Shown: piece by piece, positions 35,876 to 43,337 of the stretch
Layout of the letters: each line of letters begins with the position of its first letter
Position numbering within the stretch: the stretch's first letter is position 1
DNA from: Candidatus Methanomethylicota archaeon
GTDB taxonomy: Archaea; Thermoproteota; Methanomethylicia; Methanomethylicales; Methanomethylicaceae
Direction: 5' to 3'
Assembly (NCBI GenBank): GCA_029887765.1
Contig: JARXPF010000003.1
Coordinates: 1-64,000, forward strand
Length of the DNA: 64,000 nucleotides
The notes under the pieces: generated by a model
What the model was told of the DNA's origin: nothing
What the model saw: only the letters and a program-made list of their open reading frames with translations
Database searches by the model: none
Made by a program: the position numbers and the translations under genes

Positions 35876-36273
35876 GAAATTTCAAATCATAAAATAGAAA
35901 TAAAGAGGGGATTTGCAGGAGAAGTCGCCGATATGTGACAGGTTCAAATCTCATTTACATCATTTTACATTAAAGTAAATTTAAAAGAAATCATTATAAT
36001 TAATCAATGAATATCTGGCCTCCATTATAACTCTTAAAAATTCTATCTGTTTTTTAGACATTATTTTAAACATTTTTATACTATCTATTTTAAATATTAT
36101 CAAATTTTACTTCTTTTTCATTTCTAAGATTTTAACAAAATAAGAAAACAATAAAATGTATAGGTAATTAGACTTGAGTGTATATAAGTTATGCTTTCTA
36201 ATATTTCATAATCTATCTTGATGCAATTAGATACTACTTTAAAAAGAGATTATGTAGAGAGAACTAAAAATAG
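35876..36273. other. Intergenic with a T-arm-like fragment
   Basis: No gene is seen. At about 35938-35953 the sequence 'ACAGGTTCAAATCTCA' resembles the T arm and 3' end of a tRNA and shares GGTTCAAATC plus a following CA with tRNA-Leu at 34230-34314; no acceptor or anticodon arm can be drawn. The rest is AT-rich up to tRNA-Thr. Confidence 0.35.
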
Positions 36274-36347
36274 AGCCCCAGGCGGGCTTTGAACCCGCGA
36301 CCCCCGCCTTACCAAGGCGATGCTCCACCAGGCTGAGCTACTGGGGC
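36274..36347 (-). tRNA. tRNA-Thr (anticodon GGU)
   Basis: Minus-strand cloverleaf: acceptor GCCCCAG with CTGGGGC, D arm 'TAGCTCAGCCTGGTGGAGCA', anticodon stem TCGCC/GGCGG (one U-G pair), loop TTGGTAA, T arm GCGGG-TTCAAAG-CCCGC. Discriminator U, no intron and no encoded CCA. Length 74. Confidence 0.94.
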
Positions 36348-36551
36348 TTGAATACTCATTTACTTAAGAATTTAATTAATTTTTCTAATTAAATTTTTTA
36401 ATAAAACATCATGAGGTTTCATCATGAATGTATTTTTAATTATTGAATATTTTTATTGATTAATATTTATTTTTAATTTATTTTTTATATTTATTCAATT
36501 AATATTTAAAAATTTATAATTTAAAAAATATAAATAAAAATTTTATAAAAA

Positions 36552-37156
36552 TTAACTTTCTTTAGTTTTTAAGTAAATTTTTCCTCCTAAGATAGAAGAA
36601 TTAGGTATTAGTACTTTAACTCCATCAGGTTTAACTATTTTTGTAAAAAGTGTGGAAACATCTTCAATAGTTCCATCCTCACCAGCAATTATAACTTTAT
36701 CACTTATCTTAAACGGTCTTACTAAAAGTATAAAGAGTCCTGAAATTGCTTGACCTAGAACTTGTTGTGAAGCAAAGCCTACTACCATACCTAAAAAACC
36801 ACCAAGAGCAACACCAGCCGCTCCTCCTGCTACCCCTCCTGCTATTCCTGCTGCTAAACCTCCTATTCCTACTATTTTTATAACATTCCTAATGGCAATT
36901 GCTGTTGAATTATTATATTTACTCAAAGTAATTAAATAAGCAATATTAGAAATTCCATTAATTATAAGATATCCAAATCCCAAAGCTAATAGTATTTGAG
37001 CATATACTGAGCTATATCTATGTTAATTGAAGGTAGAAGATTTGTAAAAATATATTGGACAATTCCAGATGTAATTACATAAAGAATAACGTATATTACG
37101 AATTTTATAATAGAATTAGATATTTTCTTAGCAATGTTTTCTTTATTCAATTTCAA
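36552..37156 (-). pseudogene. Mechanosensitive channel MscS family, reading frame broken
   Basis: The longer frame (36552-36983 and upstream) has the MscS core: a glycine/alanine-rich pore helix 'GGFLGMVVGFASQQVLGQ' and 'RPFKISDKVIIAGEDGTIEDVS'. The N-terminal membrane part is in a different frame, from a TTG near 37150-37156, with 'SIIKFVIYVILYVITSGIV', and runs to a stop at 36986. The two frames overlap only between 36989 and 37022, so a one-base shift there splits the gene. Joined, it would be about 200 residues, short for MscS, as the C-terminal cytoplasmic domain is also small. Either a decayed gene or a sequencing/assembly error. Confidence 0.75.
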
Positions 37157-37420
37157 TCACAAATTGAAAATAAAATTATTTAAAAATATTAAGCTTTACT
37201 TCTTAATGAAATTTTTCAATTATTTTTATAAAGTGTAAAATATTATAATTGTATTCTTAGGTGTGTAGAGCTACTTCAAATAATAATCAATATTTATAGA
37301 ATATAATGATTTCATTTTTATATTTTCTAATTATTCATGAAATTATCTTTCTCTTTATTAACTTCTATATTCTATATAAGTAAAAATTATAAGGTAATTT
37401 ATTATCAATTCTTTATAGGT

Positions 37421-37578
37421 GGGGCTGTGGTCTAGCAAGGTATGACGGCAAGACGGGGGACTGCCTCCGTCTCGTTAAGGGCTCCAGAGGTTTGCTTTAA
37501 TTATGACCTATTGGGATGATATACTTCTGGAGCTGCGGGGAAACCCGCATGTCGGGGGTTCAAGTCCCTCCAGCCCCA
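37421..37578 (+). tRNA. tRNA-Trp (anticodon CCA) with two introns
   Basis: Exon 1 is 37421-37449, exon 2 is 37479-37487 and exon 3 is 37543-37578; joined they give a 74-base tRNA. Acceptor GGGGCTG/CAGCCCC, D arm 'GGTCTAGCAAGGTATGAC', anticodon stem GCGGG/CCCGC, loop CTCCAGA with CCA at 37484-37486, T arm with TTCAAGT; CCA is encoded at 37579-37581. Intron 1 (29 nt) splits the anticodon stem between positions 28 and 29, a non-canonical site, and folds as a hairpin. Intron 2 (55 nt) is at 37/38 and contains ACTTCTGGAGC (37523-37533), complementary to 37481-37491 around the anticodon, and a box C-like GATGAT at 37515, as in tRNA-Trp introns that guide methylation in Haloferax and Pyrococcus. Intron edges may shift by one base. 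Confidence 0.88.
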
Positions 37579-37616
37579 CCATTTAAATAATTGATTTTCG
37601 TAAAATTATATGGTGG

Positions 37617-37856
37617 ATGAAAGTGCCTTTAGCTTTTGTATTAATTAATGTAGAAGCTGGTGCAGATAAAGAAGTATTAGAAAATGTTAAAAAAATACCT
37701 GAAGTTAAACAAGCATACATGGTTTATGGTGTTTATGATCTTATAGCAATACTTGAAGCAGATACTTTAGAGAAATTAAGAGAATGTGTTACTAAAAAAA
37801 TAAGGCAATTAGACAAAGTTCGTTCTACAATGACAATGATTGTTATGGAGCAGTAA
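37617..37856 (+). CDS. Stand-alone Lrp/AsnC ligand-binding (RAM) domain protein
   Basis: The 79-residue protein is a single RAM/ACT-like domain ('AFVLINVEAGADKEVLENV', 'YMVYGVYDLIAILEA') without the helix-turn-helix of full Lrp proteins. Such short proteins bind amino acids or partner regulators in archaea. GGTGG just upstream of the ATG is the ribosome-binding site. It lies between tRNA-Trp and 5S rRNA. Confidence 0.88.
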   Translation: MKVPLAFVLINVEAGADKEVLENVKKIPEVKQAYMVYGVYDLIAILEADTLEKLRECVTKKIRQLDKVRSTMTMIVMEQ

Positions 37857-37890
37857 ACTTTAAAAAATACGTTTTTTTCTAATATTTTGG

Positions 37891-38012
37891 CACGCCGGCC
37901 ATAGTTGGCGGGTTCCACCCGTTCCCATACCGAACACGGAAGTTAAACCGCCAAACGTCTGCGGTTGTACTAGGCTCCGAGAGGGCCTGGGAAGCCGCAG
38001 AAGCTGGCGGCC
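37891..38012 (+). rRNA. 5S ribosomal RNA
   Basis: The stretch has the conserved archaeal 5S pattern 'CCCGTTCCCATACCGAACAC' followed by 'GGAAGTTAAACCGCC' and 'GCGGTTGTACTAGG', and its ends pair (GCCGGC at 37894 with GCTGGC at 38003). Length is about 120. It is a separate gene, as no 16S or 23S is in the window. Exact ends are approximate. Confidence 0.94.
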
Positions 38013-38030
38013 ATAAAAATAAATATATAA

Positions 38031-38040
38031 CTTTTTTTTA
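38031..38040 (+). terminator. Oligo-T terminator after 5S rRNA
   Basis: A run of eight T residues at 38032-38039, about 20 bases after the 5S end, is a typical archaeal intrinsic stop signal. No hairpin is needed or seen. Confidence 0.5.
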
Positions 38041-38053
38041 AAAAAGGATTAAT

Positions 38054-39169
38054 ATGCAAGCAAGTTTCTTACCATTTAGTAATGATATAACATCTACTCT
38101 CATAAATATAATTTGGTTAGTTATATTCTTCTCAATTATTCTTCTCTTTAATCAAAGAATTCAAATATGGAATTATCAAAGAAATGCAGAAAGAGCTACT
38201 TTAAAACTTCAAATGTTGGCTGAAAAAAGTAAAGAAGAAGCCATGATCAATATTCAAAAATTTGCAATTGAAGGTACTGATGTTAAATCAAAAGTAACTT
38301 CTTTTCTAGACTTTTTTGCAATAGAACCAGTTGATAAAGATCCTTTTGGAGTTTTAATGAGATTAGAACATATTCTAAATATTAGAAGAGATAGAATAAA
38401 GGCTTTTGTATCAGAAGTAGCTTCAAAAGCTGGAAAAATTGAAGCAGCTAATATAGAAGATGTATTAGAAGCAGCTATTGCTTTAAACTTTATATTTAAA
38501 GTTGTAAGACATTATTTATTACTTGGAAAGAAAACTAAAAGTTTAATGATATTTGTTCAACTTGATATGCAACTTCCATTAATTTTAAAAATTGCTGATG
38601 CATATTATAAAGCACAAAAAACCTTTTCCTCTGGAAAACCAATTGGAGATGGTTTTGGCCCATTAGTTGCTTCTAAATTAATGTTTGGTTTACCAAAAAG
38701 AACAATAGCTGAAGATATTGTTTGTTCTGAACTTAATATAGAAAATAGAAAAGTTTATGTTTTAAAAGCAGAGGGTCCTGGAGGACTTGTAGGTAAGCCA
38801 GGAGAAGCGATAAAGAATCTTGTTGAAGAATTGGGAGGAAAAGTTGCTAGAATATTTATGATAGATGCGGCTTCAAAATTAGAAGGTGAAACTACAGGAG
38901 AAATAGTAGAAGGAGTGGGTGCAGCTATAGGCGATCCTGGTCCAGAGAAATATAAAATTGAAGAAATAGCTACAAAATATAAAATACCATTAGATGCAAT
39001 TGTATGTAAAATGGATTTAGAAGAAGCTCTTACAACAATGAAAAAAGAAATTTTTGATGCTGCTAATAATTTAGTAGAAAAATTGAAAAAAATCATAATT
39101 GAAAGAACAAAAGAAGGAGATGTAGTAATAATTGCTGGAATTGGTAATACTATTGGAATTGCTCAATGA
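38054..39169 (+). CDS. DUF1512 family protein
   Basis: An archaea-specific family of unknown function. One membrane segment lies at about residues 15-35 ('IIWLVIFFSIILLFNQRI'), followed by a soluble part with 'DPFGVLMRLEHILNIRRDRI', 'GPGGLVGKPGEAIKNLVEELGG' and 'VIIAGIGNTIGIAQ' at the end. The length of 371 residues is usual. The zinc-ribbon membrane gene at 39179 follows after 9 bases, so they are probably one operon that continues into coaD and pheST. Confidence 0.88.
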   Translation: MQASFLPFSNDITSTLINIIWLVIFFSIILLFNQRIQIWNYQRNAERATLKLQMLAEKSKEEAMINIQKFAIEGTDVKSKVTSFLDFFAIEPVDKDPFGVLMRLEHILNIRRDRIKAFVSEVASKAGKIEAANIEDVLEAAIALNFIFKVVRHYLLLGKKTKSLMIFVQLDMQLPLILKIADAYYKAQKTFSSGKPIGDGFGPLVASKLMFGLPKRTIAEDIVCSELNIENRKVYVLKAEGPGGLVGKPGEAIKNLVEELGGKVARIFMIDAASKLEGETTGEIVEGVGAAIGDPGPEKYKIEEIATKYKIPLDAIVCKMDLEEALTTMKKEIFDAANNLVEKLKKIIIERTKEGDVVIIAGIGNTIGIAQ

Positions 39170-39178
39170 GGTGATTAT

Positions 39179-39532
39179 ATGAGTATGGATAAGAAATCTA
39201 AAATTTCTATAGTATCGATGATCTTAACAATGGGTGCATTTATTTTATTTTTAATATCTACTATTTTTAATGAATCTTATAATCAAGTATTAATGTTTAT
39301 TGGAATTGCATTACTTATGTCATCTTGGGCAATTTTCTTTTTTGGATATAAACAACCTCAAATTCCATCAGAAAAAATTTTAACAATAATAGGTTGTAGA
39401 AATTGTGATTATAGAGAAGAAAGACAATTCATGGAAGGAGATTATGTATTTAAAGAATTAGGTCCATGTAAAAAATGTTCAGGCTCATCCTATATAATGG
39501 GCATATATTTAGTAACTATTAAAAAGGAATGA
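39179..39532 (+). CDS. Membrane protein with C-terminal zinc ribbon, unknown function
   Basis: Two hydrophobic segments (about residues 10-30 and 37-56) precede a zinc-ribbon-like end with C73, C76, C97 and C100 ('IGCRNCDYREERQF' and 'LGPCKKCSGSS'). I do not recognise a named family. It is coupled to coaD by a 4-base overlap and follows DUF1512, which is also membrane-anchored; a joint role at the membrane is inference. Confidence 0.6.
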   Translation: MSMDKKSKISIVSMILTMGAFILFLISTIFNESYNQVLMFIGIALLMSSWAIFFFGYKQPQIPSEKILTIIGCRNCDYREERQFMEGDYVFKELGPCKKCSGSSYIMGIYLVTIKKE

Positions 39533-39996
39533 ATATGCATAAGATTATTGCTGTAGGAGGTACATTTGATTATTTACATAAAGGTCATAAGAAGCTTATT
39601 TTAACTGCTTTTGAAAAAGGAGAATTTGTAATTATTGGAATAACTTCAGATGATTTTTTAAAAAAAATAAATAAACCTCATGATAAAGATTTAATTCAAA
39701 GAATTTCACAAATTAAGAATTTTCTTATTGAAAATGGATTATTAGAAAGAGCTAGAATAATTATTTTAGAAGATTATTATGGTCCTATAATAAAAGATCC
39801 TTCTATTGAAGCTTTAGTTGTATCAAAGGAAACTCTTCCTAGAGCTGAAGAAGCTAATATTATTAGAAAAAAACTTGGTATGAATGAAATGAAAATATAT
39901 GTAGTAGATTATGTATTAGCTAATAATGGTTTACCAATTTCCTCAACTAGAATTAGAAATAAAGAAATAGATGAAGAAGGTAATTTAATCAAGTGA
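39529..39996 (+). CDS. coaD: Archaeal phosphopantetheine adenylyltransferase
   Basis: Fourth step of the CoA pathway: adds AMP to phosphopantetheine. The nucleotidyltransferase motif is 'AVGGTFDYLHKGHKKLI' (T/HxGH), with 'ALVVSKETLPRAEEANIIR' and the final 'NGLPISSTRIRNKEI' (ISSTRIR). It complements the coaBC-PoK-PPS cluster 20 kb away, leaving only dephospho-CoA kinase unseen. It overlaps pheS by 4 bases. Confidence 0.92.
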   Translation: MNMHKIIAVGGTFDYLHKGHKKLILTAFEKGEFVIIGITSDDFLKKINKPHDKDLIQRISQIKNFLIENGLLERARIIILEDYYGPIIKDPSIEALVVSKETLPRAEEANIIRKKLGMNEMKIYVVDYVLANNGLPISSTRIRNKEIDEEGNLIK

Positions 39997-41471
39997 TGGC
40001 TATGGCATTGAGTCAATCTGAACTTAAACTTATAAATTCTTTAAAAAAATTAGGTGGAAGAGCAGATGCAGAATCTTTAGCTAAAGAAATGAATGAACCA
40101 ATATATTCAATATTTTCACTATCTCAACTTTTAAAAGAGAAAAATTATGTTTCAATAAAAGAAATAATAAAAGAATGGTATGAACTTACAGATGAAGGAA
40201 GAAAATGTCTTGAAAATGGCTTACCAGAGACAAGAATTTATAAACTTTTAGAAAATTCTGGAGGAGAATTATCAATTGATGAAATTAAAAAATTTTTAAA
40301 TGAAAAAGAAATTTCAGCAGCAATTGGTTGGGGTAAACAAACTGGCGTATTTTCAATAGAAAAAAAGAAAATTATACTTAAAATAAAAAATCCTCCATTT
40401 TCTGATATTGTATTAAAGAAAATTGCTGAAGGATTAAATTTAACAATAGAGGATTTAAAAATAATTAAAGATTTTGAAAAAAGAGGTTTAGTTCAAAAAA
40501 AGATTAGTAAGAGCATTGTATTAGAATTAATAAAAGATGTCTCTCCATTAGAATTAGGAATTAGAGCACTTACTACTGATATTATAAAAAGTGGAAAATG
40601 GAAAGAAGTAATTTTAACTCCTTATGATGTTACTGCCTCTCCTCCAGAGATTTTTATTGGAAAAAAACATCCATATTTAGAATTTTTAGAAGAAGTTAAA
40701 GAACTTCTTTTTGCTATGGGTTTTGAAGAAATGTCTGGTCCTTATGTAGAAAGTGAATTTTGGAATTTTGATGTACTTTTTCAAGCTCAAGATCATCCAG
40801 CTAGAACAATACATGATAATTTTCAAGTAAAAGGAGTAATTCCTCATATAGATGCTCCTGAAGAATTAATATTAAGAATTAAAGAAGTTCATGAAAATGG
40901 TGGATTAACTGGTTCAAGAGGATGGGGTTATAAATGGAGTAAAGAAATTGCTAGTCGTCCAATATTAAGAAGTCAAACAACAGCAGTTTCAGTAAGATAT
41001 CTTCATGAACACAAAAATCCACCAATTAAAGCTTTTTGTTTATCAAAAGTATTTAGACCAGATGTAATAGATTCAAAACATATGGTTGAATTTTGTCAAC
41101 TTGATGGAATAATTGGTGATTATGGAATAAATATTAGACATTTACTTGGAATATTAAAAGAATTTGCTAATCAACTTGGTTTTGAAGAAATAAAATTTAA
41201 GCCAAGTTATTTTCCATTTACTGAACCTAGTATTGAAGCTTATGTTAAACATCCAAAACTTGGTTGGATTGAATGTTTAGGAGCTGGTTTATTTAGACCA
41301 GAAGTTACTAAACCATTAGATATTGATTTTCCAGTAATTGCTTGGGCTTTTGGAATAGATAGATTAGCAATGATAAAATTAGGAATTGATGATATTAGAG
41401 AACTTCATACATATGATTTAGGAAAATTAAGAGAATGGGGGTGGATAGGATTTGCCAAAAATAAATATTGA
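39993..41471 (+). CDS. pheS: Phenylalanyl-tRNA synthetase alpha subunit
   Basis: Class II synthetase catalytic subunit. The N-terminus has winged-helix DNA-binding-like domains for tRNA contact; the catalytic core includes 'HPARTIHDNFQV', 'LRSQTTAVSVRYLHE', 'KVFRPDVIDSKHMVEFCQLDG' and the motif 3 'VIAWAFGIDRLAMIKLGI'. Length 492 residues is normal. It overlaps both coaD and pheT (20 bases), so alpha and beta are made together. Start is GTG at 39993 or ATG at 39996. Confidence 0.95.
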   Translation: MMAMALSQSELKLINSLKKLGGRADAESLAKEMNEPIYSIFSLSQLLKEKNYVSIKEIIKEWYELTDEGRKCLENGLPETRIYKLLENSGGELSIDEIKKFLNEKEISAAIGWGKQTGVFSIEKKKIILKIKNPPFSDIVLKKIAEGLNLTIEDLKIIKDFEKRGLVQKKISKSIVLELIKDVSPLELGIRALTTDIIKSGKWKEVILTPYDVTASPPEIFIGKKHPYLEFLEEVKELLFAMGFEEMSGPYVESEFWNFDVLFQAQDHPARTIHDNFQVKGVIPHIDAPEELILRIKEVHENGGLTGSRGWGYKWSKEIASRPILRSQTTAVSVRYLHEHKNPPIKAFCLSKVFRPDVIDSKHMVEFCQLDGIIGDYGINIRHLLGILKEFANQLGFEEIKFKPSYFPFTEPSIEAYVKHPKLGWIECLGAGLFRPEVTKPLDIDFPVIAWAFGIDRLAMIKLGIDDIRELHTYDLGKLREWGWIGFAKNKY

Positions 41472-43068
41472 TATAAATGATTTAAAAAATCTTCTTAAAA
41501 TGGAAATTAAAGAAAATGAATTATTTGAAATATTATCTCTTTTAAAATGTGAAGTAGAAACAATAATAAATAATAAGATTACTATTGAAGTTACTTCAGA
41601 TAGGCCAGATTTATTTAGTTGTGAAGGAATAGCAAGAGCTATTAAAATTTATCTTAAAGGATATGAGTGGGAGCCTAAGATTTTAAATTCAGAACCTATA
41701 AAACTTTTTGTTGATAAAAGTGTAGAAAATATTAGACCATATATTGTTGCAGTTGCAATTAAAGGAGTGGAACTTAATGAAGAAGCTATAATACAAATCA
41801 TGCAACTTCAAGAAAAATTACATTCAACTTATTGTTCAAATAGAAAAAAAGGCTCTATAGGTATATATGATTTAGATAAAGTATCTCCACCTTTATATTA
41901 TAAAGCATTAAATCCAAAAGAAATAAACTTTATACCTTTAGGTTATTCTAAAGTAATGAATGGTTTTGATATATTAAAATATACTTCAAAAGGTATGGAA
42001 TATTCATGGATACTTGAAGGAAAGGATAAATTCCCACTTCTTTATGATTCTAAAGGAATAGTATTATCAATGCCACCAATAATAAATAGTGAAGATACAA
42101 AAGTAACAGAAAATACTAAAAATATTATAATTGATGTAACTGGAATTGATGAAAATATTATAAATTCATGCTTAAATATAATGAGTACTTCTATATTGGA
42201 AAGAGGAGGAAGTATTCAATTTTTTGAAATAGTATATGAAAATAGAAAAATTAAAACACCAAATCTTAATTCAATAAAGACAAAATTAAATATAAATACA
42301 GTTAATAAAGTATTAGGGTTAAATCTTAATTCAGAAGAAATAATAAAACTTTTAAGTAAAATGGGCCATAAAGTTTCTAATAATTTTGAAATAATTTCAC
42401 CACCTTATAGAATTGATATACTCCATGAAATTGATCTTATTGAAGATATTGCTATAGCATTAGGATTAAATAATATTCCTCCTGAAATTCCAAAAATTGC
42501 TACAATAGGAAAACCATTAAAAAATAGTAGAATAAGAGCAAGAATTAGAGATTTAATGATAGGAATGGGATTTCAAGAAGTTATAACCTATATTTTAAGT
42601 AGTAGAAATATACTTGAAGAAAAATCTCTTATGAAAAAAAGAGAATTTGTAGAAATTATAAATCCAATATCTTCAGAATATGCTGTGTTGAGAGATTGTT
42701 TAATTCCAAAATTATTATATTTCTTAAGTAGAAATCTTCACCAACCTTATCCACAACGTATATTTGAATATGGAGATGTTGTTTATATAGAGGAAGGTAA
42801 AGCTAAAATATCTACTCATTTAGCTGCAGTTATAGCTGATTATAAAGTAAGTTATGAAGATATACAAGCAATTGTTGTTTCTTTATTTAAAAATCTTTCA
42901 AAAAATATTAGTTTTAAACCTTATAATGATATGCCTTTTATAGAAGGACGTGCTGCTAAAATAATTTTAGAAGGAATGGAAATAGGTGTTGTAGGAGAAA
43001 TTTCTCCCAAAGTAATTATTAATTTTGGATTAGAAACTCCAGTTGGAGCTTTTGAATGTGAAATATAA
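41452..43068 (+). CDS. pheT: Phenylalanyl-tRNA synthetase beta subunit
   Basis: Beta chain with the B3/4 editing and B5 domains ('EVTSDRPDLFSCEGIARAIKIYL', given here only as the start 'EVTSDRPDLFSCEGIARA'), 'YRIDILHEIDLIEDIAIALG' and 'PFIEGRAAKIILEGMEIGVVG' near the end. The archaeal form of 538 residues lacks the bacterial extra C-terminal domains. Starts with TTG at 41452 inside pheS. Two structured RNAs follow before tyrS. Confidence 0.94.
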   Translation: MPKINIDINDLKNLLKMEIKENELFEILSLLKCEVETIINNKITIEVTSDRPDLFSCEGIARAIKIYLKGYEWEPKILNSEPIKLFVDKSVENIRPYIVAVAIKGVELNEEAIIQIMQLQEKLHSTYCSNRKKGSIGIYDLDKVSPPLYYKALNPKEINFIPLGYSKVMNGFDILKYTSKGMEYSWILEGKDKFPLLYDSKGIVLSMPPIINSEDTKVTENTKNIIIDVTGIDENIINSCLNIMSTSILERGGSIQFFEIVYENRKIKTPNLNSIKTKLNINTVNKVLGLNLNSEEIIKLLSKMGHKVSNNFEIISPPYRIDILHEIDLIEDIAIALGLNNIPPEIPKIATIGKPLKNSRIRARIRDLMIGMGFQEVITYILSSRNILEEKSLMKKREFVEIINPISSEYAVLRDCLIPKLLYFLSRNLHQPYPQRIFEYGDVVYIEEGKAKISTHLAAVIADYKVSYEDIQAIVVSLFKNLSKNISFKPYNDMPFIEGRAAKIILEGMEIGVVGEISPKVIINFGLETPVGAFECEI

Positions 43069-43094
43069 AAATATGTGAATAATATATATTATTA

Positions 43095-43190
43095 GCTGTA
43101 GGGCGATAGCGCGGGTTAAAGGGGCCAAGCAAGTAGAGCGTGGCTCAACGATGAGCGCGGCTTAACCCACACCCGCAACAGCCCTACAGC
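43095..43190 (+). ncRNA. Structured RNA 1 between pheT and tyrS, unknown class
   Basis: A GC-rich island in AT-rich surroundings. Its ends pair over ten bases (GCTGTAGGGC with GCCCTACAGC). Inside, GGGTTAA pairs with TTAACCC, which is followed at once by ACA; further in, GCCA/TGGC and GCTC...GAGC hairpins can form. The ACA after an inner stem recalls H/ACA guides, but the upper part does not give a clear kink-turn at the right distance. No protein frame is plausible. The sequence does not fit a tRNA, RNase P or SRP RNA. Strand is chosen from the neighbouring genes and the ACA position. Confidence 0.55.
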
Positions 43191-43198
43191 TTAAATAA
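43191..43198 (+). promoter_or_regulatory. Possible TATA box for structured RNA 2
   Basis: TTAAATAA lies about 25 bases before the first G of the second structured RNA, the usual distance of an archaeal TATA element. No BRE is obvious, and the whole spacer is AT-rich, so this is weak. Confidence 0.3.
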
Positions 43199-43219
43199 TA
43201 GCTATTTTTTAAAAACAAT

Positions 43220-43324
43220 GGGCGGACTGTCGGATAGATCCCGGTGAGAGAGAGCCCAATGAGTAGGATGAAACATCCTTCAATGAAATTGGGTGTTAGC
43301 ATCGGGAGACACGACAGTCCGCTC
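43220..43324 (+). ncRNA. Structured RNA 2, candidate H/ACA guide RNA
   Basis: A ten-base terminal stem (GCGGACTGTC at 43222 with GACAGTCCGC at 43313) encloses an irregular long hairpin: TCCCG/CGGGA, an internal loop, CCCAAT/ATTGGG (6 bp), a GA/GA kink-turn-like loop (GAGT opposite TCAATGAA) and a tip AGGATG-AAA-CATCCT. An ACA follows the inner stem ('GGGAGACAC'), and 15 bases separate the top of the internal loop from it, as in archaeal H/ACA pseudouridylation guides. The outer stem is unusual for that class. The target was not searched. Confidence 0.6.
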
Positions 43325-43337
43325 GTAGGTGATAAAT

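Noticed and set aside
35930-35960. A possible ninth tRNA gene
   Set aside because: Only a weak T-arm-like motif is present; no acceptor, D or anticodon arm can be built.
37451-37470. Reading of the interrupted tRNA as tRNA-Gly (GCC) from ACTGCCT
   Set aside because: The loop would lack a purine at position 37 and the stem would not pair with the 3' side; the Trp solution with two introns restores every stem.
37534-37550. Reading of TGCGGGGAAACCCGCA as the variable arm of a class II tRNA
   Set aside because: CCCGC is needed as the 3' anticodon stem with exon GC plus GGG, leaving a normal five-base variable loop.
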